DNA of 64,000 bases from CAXMQZ01 sp963719055 (lineage in GTDB: Bacteria; Acidobacteriota; Thermoanaerobaculia; Multivoradales; JAHEKO01). The stretch's first letter is position 1, and each line of letters begins with the position of its first letter. The DNA is taken from contig CAVRAU010000008.1 in the NCBI GenBank assembly GCA_963719055.1, forward strand, positions 1 through 64,000, given 5' to 3'. This document shows, in pieces, positions 53,469 through 62,796 of the stretch. The notes under the pieces were generated by a model. The model saw only the letters and a list, made by a program, of their open reading frames with translations, was not told the origin of the DNA and did no database searches. A program made the translations under genes and the position numbers.

Positions 53469-55148
53469 CTAAAGTCGGTACCCAAGACTGATGAGAATTC
53501 GCTGACCCTGGATGTCGTCGCCATCGCTGTACTCGAGCTCGGCCCGAGTAAAGAAACTGTAAGGCAGCTCGGCCCAGCCGGATAGCCGGATCCACTGATC
53601 GTTTCGATCGTCTACATCATCAAACAGCTTGTTCGAATAGAGACGTCCACCGATCAGCAGGGCGATCTCATGCCCGCCTTGAAATCGCTTCGAAGTCTGC
53701 AATCGAGCCACAAAGCCCTCGGTCATGGGATTGCTGTACCCCAGCAGATCTCCACCGACCATGAGGCCCCAGTTGGCGATGTTCGAGTGTCGAATAGCCC
53801 CTCCGAACGAGGCCGTGTTCTGGTCCTCTCCCTGCCGATCTCGGTAACCGGCATAAATTGAAAACCCCATACCGCGAGGACGACTAAAGGAGTAGCGGGC
53901 ACGCAGCCCCTGACGCAGAAGGTTGTCGAAGAGCTCCTCCGTGATCGATCGGCTCTCCTCCGTGAAGTAACGCTCCCAGCGGTCATAGGAGACGGAGAAA
54001 CGGCTGAATTGCGAGATCTGGGCATTGAGCGTCAACGCCAGATTGGACAGCTGAGTCTTGGTACCCGCCGCTTCCTCTCGCCACCCGTTGTTCAGATCCA
54101 GCTCGGCCCACTGGTAGAGGCTCCAACGCCCTCCGGGGGTGTAGCGGGTTTCCAGCGATACATACTCGCGACTTACGTCTTGTTCACCCTCTTCGCGAAT
54201 TCCGGCGACGAAGACCTCGAGATCGGGTCGTCCACTCTGACGGAAGGCCGAAAACCGCGTGTAGGCCCCGTATTTCTGCCCAACCGACTCGAAGCCATCA
54301 TCCTGGATGACGGGTTGCGAGCCAAACAGGACACCGATGTCGATCGCGGGAATCAGACGCATTTGACCGATAAATCCATCCAGAAACCCCACAGCCACGA
54401 ACGGATTGACGGCGATGCGACCGAGCTGGGCCTTGAAGCGTCCTTTTTGAGGGTCGTAAAGCAGAGCCGCTTCGTAGAAGCGATTCCGCTTCTCGGTCTC
54501 GGGAGCACCCGTGCTGAAGGGACGCTCACGCTGGTTCTCCAACGCCCTGAGTCGCACCCTCAGATGCAGCGGCTTGCCGGCGATATCTCGCACACGAAGA
54601 TTCAATCGAGCGGCCCACTGCTCAAAATCCAGTCCAGCGCCCGAATCGTCTTGAAAACTGTCCCAACCCAACTCCAGCACCCCGGAAACTCTCGTTCTTC
54701 GGGTCCTCGGAGCCGCTCGTGACGCCGAATAGTCCACGGGTGGAGCACTCGAGGCAGCCTTCTCCTGAGGAGCCTGGAGCGTGTCTTTCGGCTCGGTTTC
54801 GGCAGCAGGTGCTGCCGTCCCGCTCGATTCAGAGAGAATTCGGCGGGCTCGATCCTCCGGCTGAATCTGCTGGAGCTCCTCGACAATCCTGCAGGATGCC
54901 GAGTGCTCGGCGACGAACGTCACTTCGATCTCGCCAATTCGCTGGCCGTTCCGAAGGACCTCGAGTCGATCCCCTTCCGCCAGACCTCCACGACTTCCAC
55001 TATCCAGGTAGACCGTGTCTTGAGATCGGTATCGGACTCCGACCGCCACGCCATCTTCTGCCCCACCGTAACCAGGCAGACAGAGCAGAACGAGAGCCAG
55101 GCAACACGAAGTCTTCGAGACCACTGGGTGCTTTGAAAGCAGGCTCAT
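53469..55148 (-). CDS. outer-membrane beta-barrel protein of the multihaem cluster
   Basis: 559 residues from ATG 55148, which overlaps the 19-haem cytochrome stop as ATGA. A signal peptide (CCLALVLLCLPGYGGAE) is followed by a small domain at about residues 25-95 (VAVGVRYRSQDTVYLD, GDRLEVLRNGQRIGEIEV) and a Pro/Ala-rich linker. From about 145 on, alternating hydrophobic strands with many aromatic girdle residues fill the protein (RVSGVLELGWDSF, RFYEAALLYDPQKGRFKAQL, YSFSRPRGMGFSIYAGYRDR), ending in QGQRILISLGYRL. I count room for roughly 16-20 strands. It has no CxxCH. By its operon position it is a candidate MtrB/PioB-like sheath, though no sequence similarity to them is claimed. Confidence 0.7.
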   Translation of the reverse strand: MSLLSKHPVVSKTSCCLALVLLCLPGYGGAEDGVAVGVRYRSQDTVYLDSGSRGGLAEGDRLEVLRNGQRIGEIEVTFVAEHSASCRIVEELQQIQPEDRARRILSESSGTAAPAAETEPKDTLQAPQEKAASSAPPVDYSASRAAPRTRRTRVSGVLELGWDSFQDDSGAGLDFEQWAARLNLRVRDIAGKPLHLRVRLRALENQRERPFSTGAPETEKRNRFYEAALLYDPQKGRFKAQLGRIAVNPFVAVGFLDGFIGQMRLIPAIDIGVLFGSQPVIQDDGFESVGQKYGAYTRFSAFRQSGRPDLEVFVAGIREEGEQDVSREYVSLETRYTPGGRWSLYQWAELDLNNGWREEAAGTKTQLSNLALTLNAQISQFSRFSVSYDRWERYFTEESRSITEELFDNLLRQGLRARYSFSRPRGMGFSIYAGYRDRQGEDQNTASFGGAIRHSNIANWGLMVGGDLLGYSNPMTEGFVARLQTSKRFQGGHEIALLIGGRLYSNKLFDDVDDRNDQWIRLSGWAELPYSFFTRAELEYSDGDDIQGQRILISLGYRL

Positions 55149-56645
55149 TCCGACCCCGTTGGGTGACATTCGTAGCACGCGTTGCTGTTGTACTCGTAGC
55201 CCGGAACATCGTCGTGCTCATCGTCGGTCTCGTTGCGGCTGTGACATTCGAAACAGGAGAAGACTGAGAAGTTCCCCGGGTTGGTGTGGCACTGGGAGCA
55301 CGACGACCACTCACCCCGGTGCCGACCGGAGAAGATTGGGAAGAATTGATTGTCGTGCTGCGAAAAGTCTGCGCCCTCCCACGAGCTTGTGTTGTGACAG
55401 ACCTCGCAATCCTGCGGGAAGCCTGCAGCCTGGTGATCGGGATCATTGGTGCTGTTGTAGTCGCTCCGATGACAAGACCAGCAGTCGGTCGGAGTGCCTT
55501 CGAATCCATCGCTATGACATTCCTGACAGTCGAGGGTCCGATGAGCTCCGGTCAGAGGGAAGAACTGATTGTGGTCGACTTCGGCACCTTCCCACGTGCT
55601 GGTGGTGTGGCACCCCTCACAATCCGTGGGGAATCCCGCCTGCGCGTGATTCGGATCGTCCGTATTCTCATAATCTTGTTGATGGCAGCCGTAGCATTCG
55701 GTAGGAGTTCCCTGGAATCCGTCGCTATGACAATCCTCGCAGTCCAGGCTTCGGTGGGCTCCCGTCAGGCGGAAGATCTGGTTGTGGTCGAACTCGGCAC
55801 CCTCCCACGATCGAGTGTCGTGACAGGCCTCGCAATCGGTGGGAAAGCCCGCCTCGACATGGTTGGGATCCTGGGTGTTCTCGTAGTCCTGACGGTGACA
55901 GCTGTAGCAGTCGGTAGGTGTGCCGACGAAGCCGTCTCGATGGCAATCCGAGCAATCGAGATTGGCGTGCCCATTGGTCAGAGGAAAGAAGGAGTGGTTG
56001 AAGTCGATACCACCTTCGATCCGCGCTGGCTGCCACGAAATGGTCGTGTGACAGAGCTGACATTCGACCGGAAAGCCGGCCCTTTCGTGATCGGGTCGGC
56101 TGGTCTGGCGAAAATCGCTGGCGTGACAGGCAAAGCACTCGGTGGGCGTGGTCGGCGAACTCGAAGGGCGGTGCGCCGCGATGGCACCCTGCACAATCGA
56201 CGGTCGCGTGGGTTCCTGTCAGCGGGAAGAGGGTGGCGCTATGTTGATCCCACATCTCCCGGCGGTTGTCCCAGGTCGCCGGGATATGACAGCTATCGCA
56301 ACCAAAACCAAGCTCTCCCCGGTGCGCGTCGAAATGGCAATCGGCACACGCGGTGGCCACCCGGTTGAACTCGAGGACCTCGTGACAACTGGTGCAAGGC
56401 ACGCCGTCATGGCTGAGCTTGAGTGGAAATCCGGTCGCCGAGTGATCGAATTCGACGACATCTCGTAACGGTCGCCAACCCTCTGTCGTGTGGCATTCGC
56501 TGCAATCCCGATCCATCTCGCCGTGTGGATACTCCGGCTCTTCCTCCTGGGCAGACACAACGGTCGCCATGGCGAGAGCCATACCCACTGCCAGGGTTGG
56601 CAAGATCACCCACTGCCGGAAATTCATTGATGAGAATCTATGCAT
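55145..56645 (-). CDS. 19-haem c-type cytochrome with 71-residue tandem modules, one frameshift
   Basis: About 499 residues once repaired. A signal peptide (WVILPTLAVGMALAMATVVSA) is followed by 19 CxxCH motifs: five before the break near 56,155 and fourteen after it. The latter half is built of three near-identical 71-residue modules with three haems each, with the pattern DCxxCHxDGFxGTPT, then CxxCHxxDYxNTxDPNH, then AGFPTDCxxCHxTxSWEG and DHNQxFxLTGAHRxLDC. The His in FxHxxxxFxLTGxH lines supplies likely sixth ligands. No lipobox is seen, so it is periplasmic or exported. The start may be ATG 56645 or 56627. One net extra base. Translationally coupled (ATGA) to the barrel protein. Confidence 0.88.
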
Positions 56646-56740
56646 TTGATTGGCTCTCTGCCTATGGAAATCTCAACAAGCGCCAAGGTATTGGTCCGAC
56701 GCCCACTCAGACTTGTCACCCAAGGGATCTGCGCAAAATT

Positions 56741-58609
56741 TTATAGCAGATCAGGTGCCAGAACTACCGCAAAGCCTGAAATCGACAGCCCGGATTGGCA
56801 ATCCGACAGATTTCGCCGGATGCAGCTCCCGTCCGATCCACCTCGAAGCCGGGAAATCTTCCCTACTCCAGACCCCCAGATCCGGCACTCTGTCGGACCA
56901 CCACCATGGCAACCGGCACAGGTAGTCGGCAACGGCCGATACCGAACAACCGAGCGCCCCTGATGTGGCTCCAGGGGGTGGCATCTTTGGCAGGCGAGCC
57001 CCAGGTGCAGGCCATCCAGCTGGAAGGATGAATCGGCATCGTGGTCGAAGCTGAGCCGTTTCCAGCTCTCGATCGAATGGCATCTCGTACAAACCGCGAG
57101 GCCTTCTTCGCTCGCGAATTGTCCTAGATGAGGATCTTCGTGGCACACCGAGCAATCCTCCGAAACACCCTCGAAGACCAGTCGCTGCAACTCCTCATCC
57201 GGACCACCGACCCGGTGGCAATCCAGACAGCTGGCCCGTTGGTGGCCGCCAGCGAGACTGTAGTCAGTCCGCTCATGATCGAACTCGACCCGCCGCCAGC
57301 TGTCGACTCGGTGACACGTCAGACAGTCATCCGTCAGCATGAATCGGTCGAGCCCCGGCTCATGGGGGTTTCGGTGACAGGCGCTACAGAGAGTCGATGG
57401 AAACGTGTACCGATGAACGCTCTGGCCCGAGTCGCCACGCCACCGATTTGAAGATGCGGCCAGCAACGCCTCGACTTGCCGGCTATCGAGGGGCGTATGA
57501 CAAGCGTCGCAAGGGACGGCTAGATGAGCTCCTTCGAGTGGATAAGGGGATTCCTGATGGGCAGTCACAGTGAACCTGGGGGGCCAAAAACCCTGGAGAT
57601 CGTGGCAAGCATCGCATTCTGCACCTTCTGGCCGGCCGACAAACTGGCCCAGATGATGATCCGCGTGGCAGTCCGTGCATCTTGCGAATCGTGGCGGCGA
57701 CTCGGCGACTCCCCGCGGATGACAACCTTCACAGGTCATTCGTTGATGGGCGCCGGCCAGTGGAAATCGGGTCCGATCATGATTGAAGCTCTCCATGCTC
57801 ACCGAGCGCCAGTCAGTATCAGAATGGCACTGCAGACATGTCGAACCCAAGCGGCCTTCATGTGGATCCTTGTGGCAATCGGTACAGCTCGAGAATCGTA
57901 GCCCGGTGTACTTGACGAAACCCCTGGTGCCCACACCCTCCTCGGATGACCTGACGTGACACTTGTTACAGGCAACCTGACGGTGTTTCCCCACCAACGG
58001 ATAACGAGCCCTGTCGTGACGGAAGAGACTTCCCTCGGTCCACTTCTCCTGTGCATGGCAGGTCTCACAGCCCCGATCCGCGAACTGCCCCTGGTGTTCA
58101 TCCACATGGCAGGAGAGACACGCCGATCCATCGAGACCCAGAAAGGTGCGGCTCAGGTTCTTGCCGCGCTCCTGGAATCGGTTCTTGGCGCGAATCAGAG
58201 ATTCCTTGTGACAGCTGCGGCATCGGAGACTCGCGTGGGTCCCTTGCAGTGCGTAGCTCGTCTGCGAATGGTCGAATGCAGCTTCGCCCTCCTCACCCCA
58301 GTACACCAATTCGAAATCCACCCCGTGGTGCTCCATATGGCAACGCTCGCATCCCTGCTCGACAACCGTCGCGTGAAATCCAAGTCGTTGGTCCAGCTGC
58401 TCACGCAGCAGCTGATGGCAGTCCAGACAGCGCTCGGCGGAGATCCTCTTCTTCTGGCTATGACACTGCAGACATCGATCGCTGCCCTCGAGATCTGCAT
58501 GTGGGGCGCTCAGCGGTCCCGGAGAGATCTGAGCGACAGCGGCGTCAACGCACCAAGTCCAGAAGACCGCCACGAACACGGCTCGCAAGGTGAGGCTCCG
58601 GTGGCTCAT
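56741..58609 (-). CDS. 20-haem c-type cytochrome
   Basis: 622 residues from ATG 58609, overlapping the cytochrome b stop as ATGA. Signal peptide (LTLRAVFVAVFWTWCVDAAVAQ). Twenty CxxCH motifs from residue about 47 to 570, with repeated units of the form WxxxxFDHxxTxxxLxGxHxxxxCxxCH, which give paired His ligands. DPHEGRLGSTC, DPHLGQFASEEG and NPHEPGLDRF mark repeated haem pairs. The last 45 residues contain no haem and look poorly constrained. It belongs to the cytochrome c3/c7-like superfamily in a broad sense. It is expected in the periplasm, taking electrons from the cytochrome b. Confidence 0.9.
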   Translation of the reverse strand: MSHRSLTLRAVFVAVFWTWCVDAAVAQISPGPLSAPHADLEGSDRCLQCHSQKKRISAERCLDCHQLLREQLDQRLGFHATVVEQGCERCHMEHHGVDFELVYWGEEGEAAFDHSQTSYALQGTHASLRCRSCHKESLIRAKNRFQERGKNLSRTFLGLDGSACLSCHVDEHQGQFADRGCETCHAQEKWTEGSLFRHDRARYPLVGKHRQVACNKCHVRSSEEGVGTRGFVKYTGLRFSSCTDCHKDPHEGRLGSTCLQCHSDTDWRSVSMESFNHDRTRFPLAGAHQRMTCEGCHPRGVAESPPRFARCTDCHADHHLGQFVGRPEGAECDACHDLQGFWPPRFTVTAHQESPYPLEGAHLAVPCDACHTPLDSRQVEALLAASSNRWRGDSGQSVHRYTFPSTLCSACHRNPHEPGLDRFMLTDDCLTCHRVDSWRRVEFDHERTDYSLAGGHQRASCLDCHRVGGPDEELQRLVFEGVSEDCSVCHEDPHLGQFASEEGLAVCTRCHSIESWKRLSFDHDADSSFQLDGLHLGLACQRCHPLEPHQGRSVVRYRPLPTTCAGCHGGGPTECRIWGSGVGKISRLRGGSDGSCIRRNLSDCQSGLSISGFAVVLAPDLL

Positions 58610-59475
58610 CGTGAGGACCAGCCGTAGCCTGTGGCGATCGCCACTCCAATATGAATCACCATGAAGATGTACATGACGACGGCAAAGGGCTTGTGAAATA
58701 CGTGCCAATAGTGGAATAGCTCTTGCAGCCTGGACAGAACCTCGATTCGCTGGCGGAGTTGGGCTCTTTCCAGCGTCAGACGGTGTAGACGCTTCACCGA
58801 CTTCCCGGGAACTCCTCCAAGCTTCTTCCAGAACCCTCGCAGACGGGTGCGAAGTGCGATCTGGTCCAAGGGGAGGCGCCAAAAGAGCCCCAGCAGAGAA
58901 CCCGCGCCGCTAGTACCCATTGCGGCGAGACCATCGAGATCGCGCAGATCCTCGTTCGACAGGCCGTAGACCTCTTGCAGCTCTGCCACTTGAGCGGCTG
59001 CCAAGGTTTCGACCTCATCCAGGGTCAGCTGGTCTCCGGATCGCCGACGCGGAACCTGGACATAGAGAAAGCGGCCCAAAAAGCCACTGAGAACAACTGC
59101 GACCATCGACCAGAAACTGATAGAGACCAGACCCTTCACCTTCAGGGAGCTGTGCAGGACGATGAATAGCGGTCCGATCATCCCGCAATAGATGTGAAAG
59201 TCCAGCCAGATCGACAGTCGACCCGCCCGCCGAAGTAAGGACCATCGCTTCCGCAGAGTGTACAGATGCATGATCGTCATCAAGGACGCTCCGATCACGC
59301 CGAACGCGTGCCCCAGCGACCCTCCCGGTTTGAGCAACCAGTAGTCGGTGTGCCGAGGACGCTCCAGTAAAGGAGTGCCGTAGTAAGACCATCCTCTCCA
59401 TGCAAGATAGCCGAGCAACCCCAGAGTCAGCAGATAGGCTGAGGACAAGACAACTCGATGCGGCCAGGAACGCAT
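58606..59475 (-). CDS. di-haem cytochrome b membrane subunit
   Basis: 289 residues, five predicted membrane helices. Helix 2 carries His56 and His70 (GHAFGVIGASLMTIMH) and helix 3 carries His94 and His108 (FHIYCGMIGPLFIVLH). Each pair is spaced 14 residues apart, the classic arrangement for two b haems stacked across the membrane. A cytoplasmic region of about 110 charged residues follows (TLDEVETLAAAQVAELQEVY), then a final helix with more His (FHYWHVFHKPFAVVMYIFMVIH). It fits a quinol-oxidising or quinone-reducing subunit. First gene of the multihaem operon; overlaps the 20-haem gene by 4 nt. Confidence 0.82.
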   Translation of the reverse strand: MRSWPHRVVLSSAYLLTLGLLGYLAWRGWSYYGTPLLERPRHTDYWLLKPGGSLGHAFGVIGASLMTIMHLYTLRKRWSLLRRAGRLSIWLDFHIYCGMIGPLFIVLHSSLKVKGLVSISFWSMVAVVLSGFLGRFLYVQVPRRRSGDQLTLDEVETLAAAQVAELQEVYGLSNEDLRDLDGLAAMGTSGAGSLLGLFWRLPLDQIALRTRLRGFWKKLGGVPGKSVKRLHRLTLERAQLRQRIEVLSRLQELFHYWHVFHKPFAVVMYIFMVIHIGVAIATGYGWSSR

Positions 59476-59563
59476 AAACCCACGAAACTTAGATCAGAGT
59501 CGGTGGTTGCGCCGTGGATTATGCAACATGAATGCCCACTCAGCCAGCCCAAAGGCAAGCCAG

Positions 59564-59600
59564 ACAAAAGAACGAGTCGATGGCCAACGCCACCGACTCG
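59564..59600 (-). terminator. terminator after ndk
   Basis: On the minus strand: stem CGAGTCGGTGG (59600-59590), loop CGTTGG, CCATCGACTCG (59583-59573), 11 bp with one G-T pair, then TTCTTTTG. It lies 20 nt after the ndk stop, and separates ndk from the cytochrome operon, which therefore needs its own promoter between 59,476 and 59,563. Confidence 0.65.
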
Positions 59601-59619
59601 TCCTGGAGATCTTGGAGAC

Positions 59620-60042
59620 TCAGCCGAGCGGTATGAGCTCGGACTGCGCAAAGAAGAAGGCGGTTTCGATCGCCGCGTTCTCTGGGGAATCACTGCCGTG
59701 AATGGCATTGCGCTCGATGTCGGTGCCATAGAGGGCGCGGATCGTGCCTTCGGCAGCTTCTTGTGAGTTGGTGGCACCCATGACCTGGCGCAGATGCGTC
59801 ACGGCATCTTGACGCTCCAAGACGGCCGCGATGATGGGACATTCGGTCATGAATCCCACCAGATCGTTGTAGAAAGGGCGCTCCTGGTGGACCTCATAGA
59901 AGGCCTTGGCTTGGCCGGTCGTCAGTTGGATACGCTTGAGCGCGATGATCTTGAAGCCTTCGCCTTCCAGATGAGCCAGGATTCTGCCAGCGTTGCCAGC
60001 ACTACAGCTATCCGGTTTGATCATGGTCAGTGTTCGCTGCAT
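59620..60042 (-). CDS. ndk: nucleoside diphosphate kinase
   Basis: 140 residues, normal length. Transfers phosphate between nucleoside di- and triphosphates through a phospho-His. RTLTMIKPDSCSAGNAGRIL at the start, FYNDLVGFMTECPIIAAVLE, GATNSQEAAEGTIRALYG and the active-site His in NAIHGSDSPENAAIE are all intact. It lies 30 nt after the S51-like gene on the same strand and probably ends the sucCD unit. Confidence 0.97.
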   Translation of the reverse strand: MQRTLTMIKPDSCSAGNAGRILAHLEGEGFKIIALKRIQLTTGQAKAFYEVHQERPFYNDLVGFMTECPIIAAVLERQDAVTHLRQVMGATNSQEAAEGTIRALYGTDIERNAIHGSDSPENAAIETAFFFAQSELIPLG

Positions 60043-60072
60043 GGGTCGACTCTCCCTATTCTGTTGGGGCGC

Positions 60073-60741
60073 TCAGGCCCCGAGTATTCGAAAATCCCCG
60101 TCCGGGTCTTCGAGAAGAAACGAGGTGCCGATGAGATCGGTCTGCTGATCGGGTCCGAGCAGAATCGCCGAACTGGCGGGCAATCCGACTCCCCAGGCCA
60201 CCCCTGGCTCCGCCATCATTCGTCGCAACCTACGGTCGTGCCCGGGATCGAAGTTCGGCTCGATCACGCCGCCAGGAAGCCATCCCATCCCTCGAAGATT
60301 GGCACCACCAAACAGGCTTCGGGCCATGTGCCCCATCGCTTGCGCCGCCGCGGCAATGGCAACGACAACTCCACCGGAGCCGAGCTTGCGGCCCAACGCT
60401 TCCTGTATCGGCGTGTCGGTAACGGTCGACAAGAACTCGTCAGGAACCCCTCCACCGATGTAGATCGCCGAGCACTCTGCGACTCTCTCGGCGTTCTTCT
60501 GACGCTTGGCGTCGCGCGTCCGATACACCGGGATGAGCTCCACCTTGCGGCTGAATTTCTCGTCCAGGTACTCTGCGAAATGGTGGAAATAGTCGGCCGA
60601 GCCCGAGGCCGTGGGCAGAAAACCGACCGGACCTTCGCCGATCTTCTGCAGCCAGGCCTGATCAATCTCCGCGGTCTCTCCAAAGGAGAACTCGCCGCCA
60701 CCGATCAAGACCAACCAGCCTCGACCCGGCAGTCGTTGCAC
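60073..60741 (-). CDS. peptidase S51/cyanophycinase-like protein lacking the nucleophile Ser
   Basis: 222 residues from GTG 60741, with GGGAG 10 nt upstream. The class I glutaminase-like fold is shown by GWLVLIGGGEFSFGETAEID, GPVGFLPTASGSADYF, SAIYIGGGVPDEFLSTV and GVGLPASSAILLGPD. In cyanophycinase and peptidase E the nucleophile lies in a G-T-S-A-G-A turn; here the same place reads AIAAAAQAMG (about residues 128-137), with Ala for Ser. So it is probably not a serine peptidase; binding or other catalysis is possible. It sits 11 nt after sucD. Confidence 0.72.
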   Translation of the reverse strand: MQRLPGRGWLVLIGGGEFSFGETAEIDQAWLQKIGEGPVGFLPTASGSADYFHHFAEYLDEKFSRKVELIPVYRTRDAKRQKNAERVAECSAIYIGGGVPDEFLSTVTDTPIQEALGRKLGSGGVVVAIAAAAQAMGHMARSLFGGANLRGMGWLPGGVIEPNFDPGHDRRLRRMMAEPGVAWGVGLPASSAILLGPDQQTDLIGTSFLLEDPDGDFRILGA

Positions 60742-60752
60742 AGCCAACTCCC

Positions 60753-61627
60753 TCAGCTCCCCAGAGCCTTCGCCATCGCGCTGCCGATATCGGCTGGCGA
60801 CTCCGCTACCACCACGCCGGCCTCGGTCAAGGCCTCGATCTTCTGGGCAGCGGTTCCCTTGCCGCCGGCGATAATCGCCCCGGCGTGGCCCATCCGTCGC
60901 CCGGGAGGTGCGGTACGACCGGCAATGAAGCCCACGACCGGTCGATCGTAGTTCTGCCGGATCCAAGCGGCCGCTTCCTCTTCCGCGCTGCCGCCGATCT
61001 CGCCGATCAGCACCACCGCCGCCGTGTCCGAGTCGGCGGCAAACGCCTCCAGAGCATCGATGAAATTCGTGCCCGGCAAAGGGTCACCCCCGATGCCGAT
61101 GCAGGTGCTCTGCCCCAGCCCCAGGTTGGTCAGCTGCCAAACGGCTTCATAGGTCAGGGTCCCGGACCTGCTGATGACGCCCACTTTGCCCGGCGTATGG
61201 ATATGACCCGGCATGATGCCGATCTTGGCCATACCCGGCGAGATGATGCCGGGACAGTTGGGACCGATCAGACGGGTCGGATGGTCGCTCAGAAAGGCAC
61301 GCACTTCGAGCATGTCGAGGACGGGAATCCCCTCTGTGATGGCCACGACAAGCTCCACACCCGCAGGCCGCAGACTCCATGATGGCATCGGCTGCAAAGG
61401 GTGGCGGAACGAAGATCATCGAGGCATTGCATCCTGTCTCGGCCCTCGCCTGCTCCACCGAATCGAAAACGGGGATGCCCTCGACAGACTGACCACCCTT
61501 TGCCCGGAGTGACACCCGCCACAACCTGGGTGCCGTAGTCACGGCAACCCAGGGCATGAAAGGTCCCCTCCTGGCCCGTGATTCCCTGCACCACGAGACG
61601 TGTATCGTTGTTCACCCAGATAGCCAT
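60753..61627 (-). CDS. sucD: succinyl-CoA synthetase alpha subunit SucD, two frameshifts
   Basis: About 290 residues once repaired. Starts AIWVNNDTRLVVQGITGQEG at ATG 61627. Extra bases in the GGG runs 61,496-61,498 and 61,360-61,362 (minus-strand G) break the frame; deleting one G in each restores TPGKGGQSVEGIPVF and ESAACGVELVVAITEGIP. The rest carries LIGPNCPGIISPG, GVISRSGTLTYEAV, CIGIGGDPLPGTNFID and the phospho-His region GFIAGRTAPPGRRMGHAGAI. Its start overlaps the sucC stop (TAATG). TCA-cycle enzyme acting beside SdhCAB. Confidence 0.93.
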
Positions 61628-62796
61628 TACGCTGCTCCTTTGGCCGCCGCCACGACCTTCTCTGCGGCATCCGCCATATGATCGGCGACGATGAAATCGT
61701 AGTCCGCGTCCTGCAGGATCTGCCGACCGACCTCTACGTTGGTTCCTTCCAGTCGCACCACCACCGGCACCTTCACGTTCCCCAGTTCGTCCAACGCCGC
61801 CACAACTCCACGGGCGATGCGATCGGTTCTGGCGATGCCGCCAAAGATGTTGATCAGGACGGCCTTGACAGTGGGGTCGGAAATGAGAATTCGAAAAGCG
61901 TTCTGGACCGCCTCCTGGCTGGCTGAGCCACCCACATCGAGAAAGTTGGCCGGCTCGCTGCCATAGAGCTTGATGATGTCCATGGTGGCCATCGCCAGGC
62001 CCGCGCCGTTGACCATGCAACCGATCTCGCCATCCAACTTGATGTAGTTGAGATCGAACTCACCGGCTTCGACCTCCAGAGGATCCTCCTCGGTCAGATC
62101 CCGCATCTCCTTGATATCAGGATGTCGGAACAGCGCGTTGCCATCGAAGTTCATCTTGGCGTCGAGAGCCATGACATCACCGGCGCCGGTCACCAGCAAC
62201 GGATTGATCTCGGCGAGAGAGGCGTCGGTATCGAGGTAGGCCTTGACCAGGGCCGTGATCAACTTGCCCGCTTGGCGCGCAGTCTTGCCCTCGAGGCCCA
62301 ATTTCCTGGAGATCGAACGTGCTTCGAAAGGCAAGAGCTCCAACGCCGGATCTACCGACTGGCGGATGATGGCGTCAGGATCCTTGGCCGCCACTTCTTC
62401 GATATCCATACCCCCCGCGGCCGAAGCCATGACGACCGGCTTGCCACGCGCTCGATCCAAGGTGACACTCAAATAGAGCTCATCAGCGATATCGAGCGCT
62501 TCTTCAACCAGGACCTTTTCCACCCTCTTGCCCTCAGGGCCTGTCTGTGGAGTCACCAGCTGCATCCCGAGGATTCGACCAGCAACCTCCTCGGCTTCCG
62601 CGGGGGAGCTGGCGAGCTTGACGCCCCCGCCCTTGCCCCGACCCCCAGCGTGAATCTGGGCTTTGACCACACACTTGCCACCCAACTCGGCGCAGATCTC
62701 GCCTGCTTCGGCGGCGCTGTCGGTCACCCGTCCTCGCGGCGTCACCACACCGTAGCGACGCAGGACTTCTTTCGCCTGATACTCGTGAATCTTCAA
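61627..62796 (-). CDS. sucC: succinyl-CoA synthetase beta subunit SucC
   Basis: 389 residues, TTG start at 62796 with AAGGAG 8 nt upstream. ATP-grasp subunit: KIHEYQAKEVLRRYGV, CVVKAQIHAGGRGKGGGVKL, VEEALDIADELYLSVTLDRA, and EINPLLVTGAGDVMALDAKM. The nucleotide/CoA end reads GCMVNGAGLAMATMDIIKLYG, ANFLDVGGSA and INIFGGIARTDRIARGVV. Frame intact. Makes ATP or GTP from succinyl-CoA together with SucD. Confidence 0.96.
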   Translation of the reverse strand: MKIHEYQAKEVLRRYGVVTPRGRVTDSAAEAGEICAELGGKCVVKAQIHAGGRGKGGGVKLASSPAEAEEVAGRILGMQLVTPQTGPEGKRVEKVLVEEALDIADELYLSVTLDRARGKPVVMASAAGGMDIEEVAAKDPDAIIRQSVDPALELLPFEARSISRKLGLEGKTARQAGKLITALVKAYLDTDASLAEINPLLVTGAGDVMALDAKMNFDGNALFRHPDIKEMRDLTEEDPLEVEAGEFDLNYIKLDGEIGCMVNGAGLAMATMDIIKLYGSEPANFLDVGGSASQEAVQNAFRILISDPTVKAVLINIFGGIARTDRIARGVVAALDELGNVKVPVVVRLEGTNVEVGRQILQDADYDFIVADHMADAAEKVVAAAKGAA

